Below, one piece after another: positions 1 to 7,819 of a stretch of 38,971 nucleotides of DNA. The notes under the pieces are model-generated. The model saw nothing but the letters and a program-made list of their open reading frames with translations, made no database searches and had not been told where the DNA came from. Position 1 is the stretch's first letter. Each line of letters starts with the position of its first letter. The translations under genes were made by a program, and so were the position numbers. Source of the stretch: an uncultured bacterium (GTDB lineage: Bacteria > Cyanobacteriota > Vampirovibrionia > Gastranaerophilales > Gastranaerophilaceae); the NCBI GenBank assembly GCA_902788575.1, contig CADAKY010000015.1:1-38971 (forward strand). The letters run 5' to 3'.

Positions 1-63
1 GGGGATAAAACTCGTTTCGGTTTCTTCTACATGGTTATCGGCACTTTTGAGGCAAAACTTTAG
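1..63 (+). CDS. 3' end of an unidentified gene (partial)
   Basis: The first reading frame is open from the window edge to a TAG at 61-63 and encodes 20 residues ending TFEAKL. The composition is protein-like (GDKTRFGFFYMVIG) and the frame stops just before a strongly AT-rich intergenic stretch, so it reads as the tail of a gene that begins outside the window. It is too short to assign a family, and it could be a chance open frame. Confidence 0.45.
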   Translation, partial: GDKTRFGFFYMVIGTFEAKL

Positions 64-203
64 GGTTTTTATATAAATTGTTACATTTCTTAATATATTG
101 AAGTATATATAATAAATATTCTTATAATTTATAACATTTTATTAAGTTTTGTAACAAAATCATTAAAAAATGGGCATTTTTGTAATATTTCTTAACAAAA
201 CTA

Positions 204-233
204 TTGAGTTTTATATACACATGATATATCATG
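204..233 (+). promoter_or_regulatory. Candidate promoter with overlapping palindrome
   Basis: TTGAGT (204-209) and TATCAT (227-232) are separated by exactly 17 bases and each is close to the sigma-70 consensus. A perfect 14-bp palindrome, CATGATATATCATG (220-233), covers the -10 element and could be an operator for a dimeric regulator. The long leader to the start codon at 369 would contain the C-rich repeats. In such AT-rich sequence a chance match is possible. Confidence 0.45.
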
Positions 234-308
234 AGTATATAAGGAATGTTTGTTATGTGTTCGTCACTCCTTATAAAATTAATTAATTAATTTATCAAAA
301 CAAAATTT

Positions 309-353
309 TTACCCCCACAATTACCCCCACATTTACCCCCACAATTTACCCCC
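309..353 (+). repeat. Four tandem C-rich repeats in the sigma factor leader
   Basis: TTACCCCC occurs at 309-316, 321-328, 333-340 and 346-353. The first three copies are followed by ACA, with periods of 12, 12 and 13 bases. The last copy abuts the Shine-Dalgarno AAGGAG (354-359). The C-tracts stand out sharply in this AT-rich genome and lie in the predicted 5' leader. Confidence 0.85.
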
Positions 354-368
354 AAGGAGTTTAACAGT

Positions 369-1253
369 ATGAAAGATTCAATGATTAAAATGAAAAAAGC
401 AACAAATCCGGCAAGAGAAGGATTCGTAAATTTTGCATCTTCTAATGAATTAGGATGCTATTTTAGAAAAGCAAACAGTTTTGAAAGCTTATCAGCAGAC
501 GAAGAAAAAGAAATTGCTATTAAAGCAAAAAATGGCGACAAAGAAGCTAAAAAGATTTTAGTTCAGTCAAACTTAAAGCTTGTTCTAACAGTTGCAAGAA
601 AAGCAATACATGTTTCAAAACTTCCTATGGTTGATTTAATTCAGGAAGGCAACTTAGGTCTTATGATTGCTGCGGAAAAATTTAATCCTGAATTAGGATA
701 CAGATTCTCTACATATGCAACATGGTGGATAAAACAAGCTATGTTTAAGGCAATCTCAGAACAATCATATTGCATGAAAATACCTGTATACATTCAAGAA
801 ACTTTATCAAAATTCTCAAAAGTAAAAGCAGAAATGGAAAGAGCATATAACTGTCAAGTAAGCACAAAAGATGTTGCACAAAAAATGAACATTGAACCTG
901 AAAAAATTGACACATATTTAGGCGCATACTCATCCACAGTATCCATTGAAGGCAGCTTTGACGCAAACAACGGAAGCGAGCTTTCAGTAGCAGACATTTT
1001 GGAAGACAATCAAACAAGCGTTGAAGAGAATATTGAGTTTGAAGAACTAAAAAAAGAAATTGCAAGCGTTGTTTCTACACTAAAAGAACGTGAACAAACC
1101 GTAATAAAAATGAGATTTGGTTTAGAAAATTTTGCAAAAACTACACTGGAAGACATAGGTAAAATGTTTGGCGTAACAAAAGAATGCATAAGACAAACTG
1201 AATTAAGAGCAATTAACAAATTAAAAAATAATTTAATCTGTTACGCAAATTAA
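369..1253 (+). CDS. Sigma-70 family RNA polymerase sigma factor (SigA/group 2-like)
   Basis: This 294-residue protein directs RNA polymerase to promoters. Region 2 is clear at about 68-134 (LVLTVARKA, DLIQEGNLGLM, then RFSTYATWWIKQAM), region 3 follows at 137-215, and region 4 with its HTH is at about 230-288 (TLEDIGKMFGVTKECIRQTE). It lacks region 1.1 and is shorter than a typical primary sigma factor. Region 2.4 and the region 4 HTH also differ from the housekeeping consensus (for example AISEQSYCMKIP in place of an AIADQSRTIRIP-like sequence, and ECIRQTE in place of ERIRQIE). These points favour an alternative or group 2 factor over RpoD. The start is supported by AAGGAG nine bases upstream. 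A C-rich repeat array in the leader suggests dedicated control. A bidirectional terminator follows. Confidence 0.93.
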   Translation: MKDSMIKMKKATNPAREGFVNFASSNELGCYFRKANSFESLSADEEKEIAIKAKNGDKEAKKILVQSNLKLVLTVARKAIHVSKLPMVDLIQEGNLGLMIAAEKFNPELGYRFSTYATWWIKQAMFKAISEQSYCMKIPVYIQETLSKFSKVKAEMERAYNCQVSTKDVAQKMNIEPEKIDTYLGAYSSTVSIEGSFDANNGSELSVADILEDNQTSVEENIEFEELKKEIASVVSTLKEREQTVIKMRFGLENFAKTTLEDIGKMFGVTKECIRQTELRAINKLKNNLICYAN

Positions 1254-1284
1254 TAAACTCCAATCAGGCAATACTATATAACTG

Positions 1285-1310
1285 AAAGCACGTAATTTTT
1301 ACGTGCTTTT
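1285..1310. terminator. Bidirectional intrinsic terminator
   Basis: AAAGCACGTAA (1285-1295) pairs with TTACGTGCTTT (1299-1309) across a 3-base loop. The stem carries A-runs on one side and T-runs on the other. It lies between the convergent sigma factor gene and the flhA operon and can end both. Confidence 0.85.
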
Positions 1311-1316
1311 AATTTA

Positions 1317-1658
1317 TTACTCATCAACATCATCTTGAGCATCAGGTAAATCCGGCTCAGCAACTTGTTTTGTAAGTTTTTCGTTAAGTTCCTGTAAAGA
1401 AATAGATTTGTCCATTTTTTTAAGAGCATTTAAAACCGCCAATTTATAATCTGCATCGGCTTGATTCTTTGGGTTATCTATTATTTCACCCATTTTTTGT
1501 CCAAGGAAGCCCATTACAATTACTGCCGGAATCAAAATAAGTGCAGTTGTAAATAAAGCATGCAAATCCATTGTACCAATTCTTATAATACTTATACTGC
1601 CGATAACAAGAACCGTGACAACAACAAAGAACGTTCTAAAATTTTCCGTATGCCCCAC
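1317..1658 (-). CDS. Small two-helix membrane protein, flhA operon
   Basis: This is a 113-residue protein of unknown family. Two hydrophobic segments (about 9-28 and 34-55) are followed by a charged, helical tail ending in an acidic patch (DLPDAQDDVDE). It is the last gene of the flhA-PilZ unit, eleven bases after the PilZ gene and just before a terminator. Its place suggests a role near the flagellar export gate or motor, but no motif proves this. Confidence 0.75.
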   Translation of the reverse strand: MGHTENFRTFFVVVTVLVIGSISIIRIGTMDLHALFTTALILIPAVIVMGFLGQKMGEIIDNPKNQADADYKLAVLNALKKMDKSISLQELNEKLTKQVAEPDLPDAQDDVDE

Positions 1659-1669
1659 AATATTACTCC

Positions 1670-2266
1670 CTAACCTTTTTTAGTAGAAGTTTCCATATCT
1701 TTTTTCATACAGAATTGAACAAGAGTCATCTTATCTATATTACTAAGACTTACAAATCTGCCTGAAATTGTATAAAGCCCGTTATCACCTTTTTCGACAC
1801 GAATAAGCTGATATTTACATTTAATTTCCTGTTCATCAGAAAGAGGAATTGTTACATTATAATCTTTTTCTATATCTATATTATCTTTTGTCTGAACTTT
1901 CATACCGCCTGCTGAAATATCAAGCGTTCTTATTTTATGGACATCATCACCATTAATAAGTTCCATATCTTCAATAAATTTAATACGTGTAAATTTACGT
2001 CTTTGCAAGAATCTGTGCTTTACAGGATTCGCAATAGAAATTACGTTATTTTCAAGTCCCTGAATATAAGATTCAAAATATAAATAACCGTTGTCGGTAA
2101 ATGAATAAAAATCACATATATGATTAACTATCAGCCCCTGCGGTTTATATTTTAATTCCATTTTAAATCCGTCCGCTGATACCTGAGTAACTTTTCCTTT
2201 ATTTGTATTTTTGAAATCCTGCGGAACAATTGTTACAAGTTGTTCATTTTTAATAAGTTCTCTCAT
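1670..2266 (-). CDS. PilZ-domain protein, YcgR-like c-di-GMP effector
   Basis: The 198-residue protein has an N-terminal beta-rich region (about 1-85, YcgR N-domain-like) and a C-terminal PilZ domain. The two c-di-GMP binding motifs are visible: RRKFTRI (RxxxR, near 89-95) and DISAGGMKV (D/NxSxxG, near 117-125). In this family, c-di-GMP binding lets the protein act on the flagellar motor or another target. It lies directly downstream of flhA, with eleven bases between the genes, so a motility brake role is likely by context. No other output domain is present. Confidence 0.88.
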   Translation of the reverse strand: MRELIKNEQLVTIVPQDFKNTNKGKVTQVSADGFKMELKYKPQGLIVNHICDFYSFTDNGYLYFESYIQGLENNVISIANPVKHRFLQRRKFTRIKFIEDMELINGDDVHKIRTLDISAGGMKVQTKDNIDIEKDYNVTIPLSDEQEIKCKYQLIRVEKGDNGLYTISGRFVSLSNIDKMTLVQFCMKKDMETSTKKG

Positions 2267-2277
2267 ATATATCCTTT

Positions 2278-4374
2278 CTATTGTACTTTAACCATTCCGA
2301 CAAATTTGACTTTAACATTCGGATTAAGTTCATGATAAGACAAAATTGCGATTTGAGGAAATTTTCTTTCAACCAGCATTCTTACAAACGGACGAAGTGA
2401 CGAAGTACAAAGAATAACAGGCTGATTTCCGGTTGTTGTTATTGCTTTTTCTAATTCTATATTCATTTGATCAAACATATTTTTTGTAAATGACGGATCT
2501 AACGTTACACTCTGACCATCAGGACTTACACCTCTTGCGATTGTATTTTCCACATCCGGTGAAAGCGTAATCACAAAAAGTTCTCCTGTATCTGCAAGAT
2601 TTTGTTTACATATAGATCTCGATAATGCTTGACGAACAAATTCCGTAAGAGCAATCGGATTTTTGTTTGTTTTTGCGTGAACACTTAACGTTTCAAGAAT
2701 TGTCTTCAAGTCACGCACAGCAACGCCTTCTTTCAAAAGATTCTGCATAACAAGCTGTACATCACTAATTGTGACATCCTTCATAATATCGTTTACATAA
2801 TCCTCAGAAACTTCTTTTTTAAGATTATCAATAAGCTGCTGAACATCAAATCTCGAAAGAATTTCAGAAGCACATTTTTTGATAACTTCTGTAATGTGAG
2901 TAGAAATTACGGCAGAAGCAGAAACAACTGTATAGCCTGACATTTCAGCCAAATCTTTATCTTTTGCTTCAATCCATAATGCAGGAAGACCAAATGCAGG
3001 TTCAATAGCGTGAATACCGTTTATTGTCAAATTTCCTACAGGATCACCGGCAGACATAGCCAGATATCTTTCAGGATAAACTTCGCCGGATTCAAGTCCG
3101 ATACCTTTCAGCTTAATTTGATATGAATTAGGTGAAAGTTGTAAATTATCCCTTACTCTGATAGAAGGGAGAACTATGCCTAAATCTAATGCTGTCTGAC
3201 GTCTGATTTGCGCGATACGTTCAAGTAAGTCTCCGCCCATTTCCACATTCAAAAGCTGAACCAGCCTATACCCTACTTCAATTTCAATTGTATCAACATT
3301 AAGAAGTTCCATAACACTTTCTCTTGTGGCTTTTGCTCTTTTTTCTTTTTTGCCTAATTTTTCCTGCTGTTCCTGCTGAACTTTCTGTGCTTCAACAGTT
3401 TGTGCATTTTCGGCTTTTTCTTTAGACTTTCTAAATGCCATAGCTCCTGCGACAAATGCGATTGTTAAAAACGGTATAGTCGGCATGCCGGGCACAATAC
3501 CCATCAAGCCCAAAAGTCCTGAAACAACACCTAAAACTCTCGGGTCGGAAAACATTTCATTTTTAATATCCTGAGATAATGATTCATCTTTACCTGATGC
3601 ACGGGATACAATCAAACCTGTTGCAGTAGATATCAAAAGTGCCGGAATTTGTGAAACAAGACCGTCACCGACTGTTAATATAGTATAAGTACCCAGAGCA
3701 GACTGAACATCCATATGAAGCTGAATTACACCAATAATCAAACCGCCCACAATATTGATGATTGTAATAACGATACCTGCTGTAGCATCACCCTTAACAA
3801 ACTTGGAAGCACCATCCATGGTTCCGTAGAAATCCGTTTCTCTTTCCAGTTTTTTACGTCTTTCTTTTGCTTGATCTTCATTAATAAGTCCTGAGTTCAA
3901 ATCCGCGTCAATACTCAATTGTTTACCCGGCATTTTATCCAATGTAAAACGTGCGGAAACTTCAGCGACACGGGTGGCACCACCGGTAATAACCATAAAG
4001 TTAATTAACACCAAAATACAAAATATAACGGCACCGACAACGTAATTACCTCCGACTACAAACTCTCCGAATGAACTGATAACATTCCCTGCCTGTCCCT
4101 GAAGTAAAATCAATCTGGTGGAGCTGACATTTAAGCCTAATCGGAACAACGTTGCAATAAGAAGAACTGTGGGAAAAGATGAATAATCAAGAGGTTCTTG
4201 TGTATATAAGCAAACCAGCAGGATTACAACAGCAAGAGAGATGTTTATAGTAAGCAGTAAATCCAGCATTGGGGAGGGTATCGGAATAACCATCATTACG
4301 ACAATAATGACCAAGCCTATAGCAAGGACAATATCATTGTTACTTAAAATTTTAGATAACTTACCTAATTCCAT
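2278..4374 (-). CDS. flhA: Flagellar biosynthesis protein FlhA (export gate)
   Basis: This 698-residue protein is full length for FlhA, the inner-membrane export-gate component of the flagellar type III apparatus. The N-terminal half carries about eight transmembrane segments. The FHIPEP-family signatures are present, including RLGLNVSSTRLIL and GKQLSIDADLNSGLI, and DGASKFVKGDA follows. After a charged linker (about 325-355) comes the cytoplasmic substrate- and chaperone-docking domain, ending PNVKVKFVGMV. It opens a minus-strand operon with the PilZ gene and a small membrane protein, and it is divergent from the CooC-like gene. The flagellar rather than virulence form is favoured because a flagellin gene lies in the same window. 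Confidence 0.97.
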   Translation of the reverse strand: MELGKLSKILSNNDIVLAIGLVIIVVMMVIPIPSPMLDLLLTINISLAVVILLVCLYTQEPLDYSSFPTVLLIATLFRLGLNVSSTRLILLQGQAGNVISSFGEFVVGGNYVVGAVIFCILVLINFMVITGGATRVAEVSARFTLDKMPGKQLSIDADLNSGLINEDQAKERRKKLERETDFYGTMDGASKFVKGDATAGIVITIINIVGGLIIGVIQLHMDVQSALGTYTILTVGDGLVSQIPALLISTATGLIVSRASGKDESLSQDIKNEMFSDPRVLGVVSGLLGLMGIVPGMPTIPFLTIAFVAGAMAFRKSKEKAENAQTVEAQKVQQEQQEKLGKKEKRAKATRESVMELLNVDTIEIEVGYRLVQLLNVEMGGDLLERIAQIRRQTALDLGIVLPSIRVRDNLQLSPNSYQIKLKGIGLESGEVYPERYLAMSAGDPVGNLTINGIHAIEPAFGLPALWIEAKDKDLAEMSGYTVVSASAVISTHITEVIKKCASEILSRFDVQQLIDNLKKEVSEDYVNDIMKDVTISDVQLVMQNLLKEGVAVRDLKTILETLSVHAKTNKNPIALTEFVRQALSRSICKQNLADTGELFVITLSPDVENTIARGVSPDGQSVTLDPSFTKNMFDQMNIELEKAITTTGNQPVILCTSSLRPFVRMLVERKFPQIAILSYHELNPNVKVKFVGMVKVQ

Positions 4375-4442
4375 CTCTCCACCATTAATATTGTAACATT
4401 GACAATAGGTTCATGGCAAGATATCAGATTGAGAGCTTTTTA

Positions 4443-4451
4443 TGATATAAT
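4443..4451 (+). promoter_or_regulatory. Extended -10 promoter for the CooC-like ATPase gene
   Basis: TGATATAAT matches the extended -10 consensus TGnTATAAT exactly. A transcript would begin near 4458, just before the AAGGA at 4459-4463 that serves the TTG start at 4471. A perfect TTGACA at 4399-4404 with a weak TATCAG 17 bases on may be a second promoter. An upstream TTG at 4399 is better read as this -35 than as a start codon. Confidence 0.5.
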
Positions 4452-4470
4452 ACAAAAAAAGGATACTATT

Positions 4471-5223
4471 TTGACGATAAAAATTGCAATTACAGGAAAA
4501 AGCGGGAGCGGTAAAACATCAATAACAAAAGCTTTGGCTAATATCTTACAGGAAAATTTTCCGGAAAAGTCCATTTTGTTATTTGATAATGATTTAACGG
4601 GAGAACTCGGACATTCATACGGACTTGATATAAGAAACACGATTTATGGTATAAGAAGCGGTAAGCATGAATACAAAACCGGTATTCCCGAAGGAATGTC
4701 CAAGCATGAATATGTCGAATGGGCGATGGAAGATATTATTGTACCATTAAATGATAATGTTGATATTATTGTTTCATGGTTTGTTGGTGCAAAAGACTGC
4801 AGATGCCCTATTACTTCTCAGATTAACGATGCATGCCAAAAATTAATAGAAAGATATGATTTTGTAATTTTTGACTGTGAATTTGATTTAAAATATTTGA
4901 ACCAGCTTGTAGATACAAACATTGATTTGACACTAATTGTAACAAATCCGCAGCCTGAATCTGTAAAACTCACCAAACGTATAGCGGAATTTTCTTACAA
5001 ATATGCTGCCGGCGGACAAATGGGAGTTGTTATTAACAAAGTCGCAAATCAAAATATGGATGAAATTTATTCCAGTTTGAAAGATGCTGATTTGGATATT
5101 TTGGGTTCAATTCTGTATGACAATTCCATTAATTCAGATAAAACAGATTGGAATTCTAACATAATAAAAGATGCTGTAAAACAATTTTATTTCAGATTAA
5201 ATCTTCCACAGGAGAACAGCTAA
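4471..5223 (+). CDS. CooC-like P-loop ATPase (MinD/ParA superfamily)
   Basis: Read from TTG at 4471 (AAGGA seven bases upstream) the protein has 250 residues and starts MTIKIAITGKSGSGKTS, so the P-loop sits at the extreme N-terminus as usual for this superfamily. The loop keeps the deviant Walker A lysine. A Cys-x-Cys pair, C110 and C112 (KDCRCP), falls where CooC-type proteins bind nickel or zinc at the dimer interface. YDFVIFDCE and VINKV match the family's later motifs. CooC proteins use ATP to insert nickel into carbon monoxide dehydrogenase. No such enzyme is in the window, so the client is unknown. The stop overlaps the folD start (TAATG), so the two genes are translationally coupled. 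Confidence 0.75.
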   Translation: MTIKIAITGKSGSGKTSITKALANILQENFPEKSILLFDNDLTGELGHSYGLDIRNTIYGIRSGKHEYKTGIPEGMSKHEYVEWAMEDIIVPLNDNVDIIVSWFVGAKDCRCPITSQINDACQKLIERYDFVIFDCEFDLKYLNQLVDTNIDLTLIVTNPQPESVKLTKRIAEFSYKYAAGGQMGVVINKVANQNMDEIYSSLKDADLDILGSILYDNSINSDKTDWNSNIIKDAVKQFYFRLNLPQENS

Positions 5224-6047
5224 TGGTTTTATTAGACGGCAAAGCTCTTTCGCTAAAAATACTGAATAATGTAAAAGAAAAAGTATCGAAACTGGACAGG
5301 ATTCCGCATCTGGTTGTTATTCTTGTCGGAGATGACAGCGCCAGCAAAATTTATGTTAATAACAAAAAAAAAGCAGCGGAAAAAGTCGGAATAAAATCTA
5401 CCGTAATTGAACTTCCTTCCGATACAAATGAAAATGATTTGCTTGATAAAATTCAAGAACTTAACAACAATGATGATGTCACAGGGATTCTTGTGCAGCT
5501 TCCTCTGCCGGAACAGATTGACAAAAATAAAATCATAACTGCAATTTCGCCTAAAAAAGATGTAGACGGTTTTTCCCCTGAAAATGTCGGACGTCTGGCA
5601 ACAGGATTGGAACCATATTTCTATCCGGCAACACCACAAGGTATCATAATGCTTCTTGACGAATACGGAATAAAAATTGAAGGGAAAGATGCGGTTATTC
5701 TCGGACGCTCAAACATTGTAGGCAAACCCATGGCGCAAATGCTGCTTAAACGTAATGCTACGGTAACAATTTGCCATTCATATACAAAAGAGATTGAAGA
5801 CAAAATAAAAACCGCCGATATTTTGATATCCGCGGTGGGTAAAAAGATTGTAAGATGTAAGATGGGGTATAAAAATTCTGTTGTAATTGACGTCGGAATC
5901 CATAGAGATTCTAACGGCAAACTGACCGGTGACGTTGATTTTGATTATGTTTCTCCCTCTTGCGGGTTTATTTCGCCGGTTCCGGGAGGAGTTGGTCCTA
6001 TGACCATTGCTTCTTTGATGTTTAATGCTTCTAAAGTATATAACTAA
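5223..6047 (+). CDS. folD: FolD, methylene-THF dehydrogenase/cyclohydrolase
   Basis: This bifunctional enzyme interconverts 5,10-methylene-THF, methenyl-THF and 10-formyl-THF with NADP. The 274 residues are near full length for FolD. The catalytic YVNNKKKAAEK segment (near 50), QLPLPEQID, DVDGFSPENVGRL and the dinucleotide-binding GRSNIVGKPMAQMLL are all present, and the protein ends with the usual PVPGGVGPMTIASL. The ATG overlaps the stop of the CooC-like gene by one base, implying a two-gene operon in C1 metabolism. Formate from the pyruvate formate-lyase encoded at 13099-16392 could feed this pool if a formyl-THF ligase exists elsewhere. Confidence 0.97.
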   Translation: MVLLDGKALSLKILNNVKEKVSKLDRIPHLVVILVGDDSASKIYVNNKKKAAEKVGIKSTVIELPSDTNENDLLDKIQELNNNDDVTGILVQLPLPEQIDKNKIITAISPKKDVDGFSPENVGRLATGLEPYFYPATPQGIIMLLDEYGIKIEGKDAVILGRSNIVGKPMAQMLLKRNATVTICHSYTKEIEDKIKTADILISAVGKKIVRCKMGYKNSVVIDVGIHRDSNGKLTGDVDFDYVSPSCGFISPVPGGVGPMTIASLMFNASKVYN

Positions 6048-6073
6048 AAATTGTTTTCTACGATTATTTACCT

Positions 6074-6505
6074 CTATGATTGGAGAAGACCTGTGTCTTG
6101 AGCTGCTGTAGAAACTGCCTGCTTGTCTGCAGATTCCTGAGCTCTTAGTTCTTCTAATAATGTATCGTACATAGTTTTCATTGTGTCATATTCAATATCT
6201 AATTCTGCAAGTTCTTCGGAAAGAGCTTCATCATAACGACTAACTTTAGCGTGAGCATAAGCATCTGCGACTTGTTGATTTTGGTTACCTTCACAAACCC
6301 TAACTCCGCCGCAATTTAACTCTCTTGTATTGTCAATTGCTGAATCATAAGCTGATTCCCATTTTTGTTCGTAATTAATTTGTTTTTCAAGTTTTTCTTG
6401 GTTAGCTTCGTATAATCCGTTCCAGTAGATAGACTGTTGGGTGTAAAAGTTAATGTCAGCTCTTACGCCTAACAAATTTCCTAATTGTGCTGCTGTGTTT
6501 GACAT
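6074..6505 (-). CDS. Hypothetical helical protein with shared promoter element
   Basis: The 143-residue product matches no family I recognise. It looks almost wholly alpha-helical, with heptad-like stretches at about 35-60 and 85-125, two cysteines (NCGGVRVCEG) and no signal peptide or membrane segment. The AT-rich promoter-like element at 6531-6545 is the same as that in front of the genes at 6729 and 9765, at nearly the same distance from the ATG. An AAGAGG-type ribosome binding site precedes the start. Its short helical, secretable build would fit an abundant structural or exported protein, but that is a guess. Confidence 0.75.
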   Translation of the reverse strand: MSNTAAQLGNLLGVRADINFYTQQSIYWNGLYEANQEKLEKQINYEQKWESAYDSAIDNTRELNCGGVRVCEGNQNQQVADAYAHAKVSRYDEALSEELAELDIEYDTMKTMYDTLLEELRAQESADKQAVSTAAQDTGLLQS

Positions 6506-6530
6506 CTTTTTATACCTCTTTAGTTATCTT

Positions 6531-6545
6531 ACATATATATAAAGT
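6531..6545 (-). promoter_or_regulatory. Shared element ACTTTATATATATGT, copy 1
   Basis: On the minus strand, ACTTTATATATATGT starts 40 bases before the ATG of the helical protein gene. The same core is found at 6686 and 9724 on the plus strand, 43 and 41 bases before their start codons. The constant spacing suggests a functional promoter element rather than random AT sequence. Confidence 0.55.
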
Positions 6546-6663
6546 ATTTAAAAAAGATTGAATTTCACAAAGTGTTTTTTTTGTTACAAATCTTTACAAA
6601 AGGATAAATGTACCTATATTATTAGTTTTCAGAAAATAATTATTAAAAAAATAAAAAAATAAA

Positions 6664-6702
6664 GGCAATTTTTTTATAAAAAAATACTTTATATATATAA
6701 GG
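6664..6702 (+). promoter_or_regulatory. Shared element GGCAATTTT-N13-ACTTTATATATATA, copy 2
   Basis: GGCAATTTT (6664-6672) is followed after 13 bases by ACTTTATATATATAAGG (6686-6702). The copy at 9701-9739 has the same two blocks 14 bases apart. The second block starts 43 bases before the ATG at 6729. Confidence 0.6.
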
Positions 6703-6728
6703 TTAGATAAATATAGGTTAGGTAGGTT

Positions 6729-7373
6729 ATGATTAATAATATTGCGTCTATGGACTTGCGTCCGCAGATGACGGTATCTAAAGCCACGCCGTCATTTTCG
6801 AGTATGTCAATGCCGGCTATACTAGGGTTCAAGACACCTCAGCTAAAAGAAAAAGCAACTATTCGCGTCAAAAAAATAAAGCGTGGAGATAATATAATAA
6901 TCCCCGGAGAAATTGACGATGACTATGTTGATATAGTGGAGGAGCTTATTCAGGTTCCGCGAAAAAATAATGATTCCTGTGGCGAAAACTTTTTTGCTTC
7001 ACCAAAAATTCTTGCCCCGCCTATAAAGCGAGAATTAAAATATTTAAAAAATTGTTATATTATAGATTATATTCAATCGCCCAAGCAAAGGTGCGGTATG
7101 GGAACTAATGCAATAAAAGCACTGGCGGAAAAAGCTATGTTTGATAAAAAAGCAGACGGGAGAATTGTGACATTTTCAGCCCCTATGGTAAGGGAATCTT
7201 CTCCGGCACTATTTTTCTACAAGCTTGGATTCAGGTTTACAAGTCCGGAGGCGAATGAATATATGGAAAAATGCATTAGGGACAACATGCCGGATATTCC
7301 GCCGCAAACCGGCATGATGTATTTACCGCGAACGCGGCTGCATAAATTGTTACGATACGGAGAACTATTCTGA
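6729..7373 (+). CDS. GNAT-fold acetyltransferase-like protein
   Basis: The C-terminal two-thirds of this 214-residue protein resembles a GNAT domain. CYIIDYIQSPKQRCGMGTNAI (motif A, the acetyl-CoA pyrophosphate loop, with RCGMG in place of the usual RGxGxG) is followed by ALAEKAM and then SPALFFYKLGFRF (motif B). The substrate is unknown. The first 45 residues form a low-complexity leader with MPAILGFKTPQ, similar in style to the leaders of other small proteins here. The stop overlaps the next start (TGATG), so the two genes are coupled. It is preceded by the shared AT-rich promoter element. Confidence 0.65.
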   Translation: MINNIASMDLRPQMTVSKATPSFSSMSMPAILGFKTPQLKEKATIRVKKIKRGDNIIIPGEIDDDYVDIVEELIQVPRKNNDSCGENFFASPKILAPPIKRELKYLKNCYIIDYIQSPKQRCGMGTNAIKALAEKAMFDKKADGRIVTFSAPMVRESSPALFFYKLGFRFTSPEANEYMEKCIRDNMPDIPPQTGMMYLPRTRLHKLLRYGELF

Positions 7374-7732
7374 TGACAACAGGAATTTCAAACAGTCAAA
7401 TATATAATAACGGCTCTGTTAATATATCTTATCCGCCTCCTGACAGCGGAACGAACCTTGACGCTCATTATAGTGATAACATGAAGGTCAAGCGTCCTAT
7501 AATACAGGCTAATAATACACAAATAAATATTTCTGAAAAAACACTGTATTCGGACAAAGAAGCAACAAAAAAAATTCAACAAATAAATGGCGATATATAT
7601 GAAGGTCAAAAGAAGGAGAAAGCAAACCATGAATTCAGTTTTAAGACTTATTTTAAGATTTGTATCGGGCTTGTTCTTGCAGCCGCAGGCATTGCCGGTA
7701 TACGTAAAATCATACAGTATTTCAGAAAATAA
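7373..7732 (+). CDS. Hypothetical C-tail membrane protein
   Basis: The 119-residue product starts within the stop codon of the GNAT-like gene (TGATG). The first 85 residues are polar and low in hydrophobicity (many Asn, Ser, Lys). The end carries a single membrane segment (about 92-110, ICIGLVLAAAGIAGI) followed by a basic tail. This is the layout of a tail-anchored protein facing the cytoplasm. No domain is recognised. Coupling suggests it works with, or localises, the GNAT-like protein. Confidence 0.65.
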   Translation: MTTGISNSQIYNNGSVNISYPPPDSGTNLDAHYSDNMKVKRPIIQANNTQINISEKTLYSDKEATKKIQQINGDIYEGQKKEKANHEFSFKTYFKICIGLVLAAAGIAGIRKIIQYFRK

Positions 7733-7781
7733 TAACCAATAAATTCTTAATAAAAATTTTACTAAAATAAATTATCGTTTA

Positions 7782-7790
7782 TGGTAAAAT
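7782..7790 (+). promoter_or_regulatory. Extended -10 promoter of glmS
   Basis: TGGTAAAAT fits the extended -10 pattern TGnTAnAAT and lies 30 bases before the ATG at 7820. No good -35 is seen, as is allowed for extended -10 promoters. The ATG at 7781 inside this element is therefore unlikely to be a start codon. Confidence 0.45.
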
Positions 7791-7819
7791 ATCCGAGTAG
7801 GATATTAAGAGAGGTATTT

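Larger units (their letters stand above)
64..368. other. AT-rich intergenic region upstream of the sigma factor gene
   Basis: This stretch of about 300 bases has no credible gene. It holds poly-A/T runs, a promoter-like site overlapping a 14-bp palindrome (204-233), a TTAATTAATTAATT run near 279-292, and four C-rich repeats that lead into the ribosome binding site of the next gene. Confidence 0.7.

Noticed and set aside
309..353. A CRISPR array
   Set aside because: The repeats are only 8-11 bases with 1-5 base gaps and there are no spacers or cas genes.
4399..4470. An upstream TTG (4399) as the start of the CooC-like protein
   Set aside because: It would add 24 residues before the P-loop, which is normally at the very N-terminus, and it coincides with a TTGACA and an extended -10. 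TTG 4471 has a proper ribosome binding site.
5253..5920. Minus-strand open frames across folD
   Set aside because: They are shadows of a clear enzyme gene on the plus strand and have no family features. The same holds for the antisense frames over the sigma factor, proS, dnaB and LicD genes.
7781..7819. ATG 7781 as the start of GlmS
   Set aside because: It would bury the catalytic cysteine, which must be residue 2, and it overlaps the -10 element.
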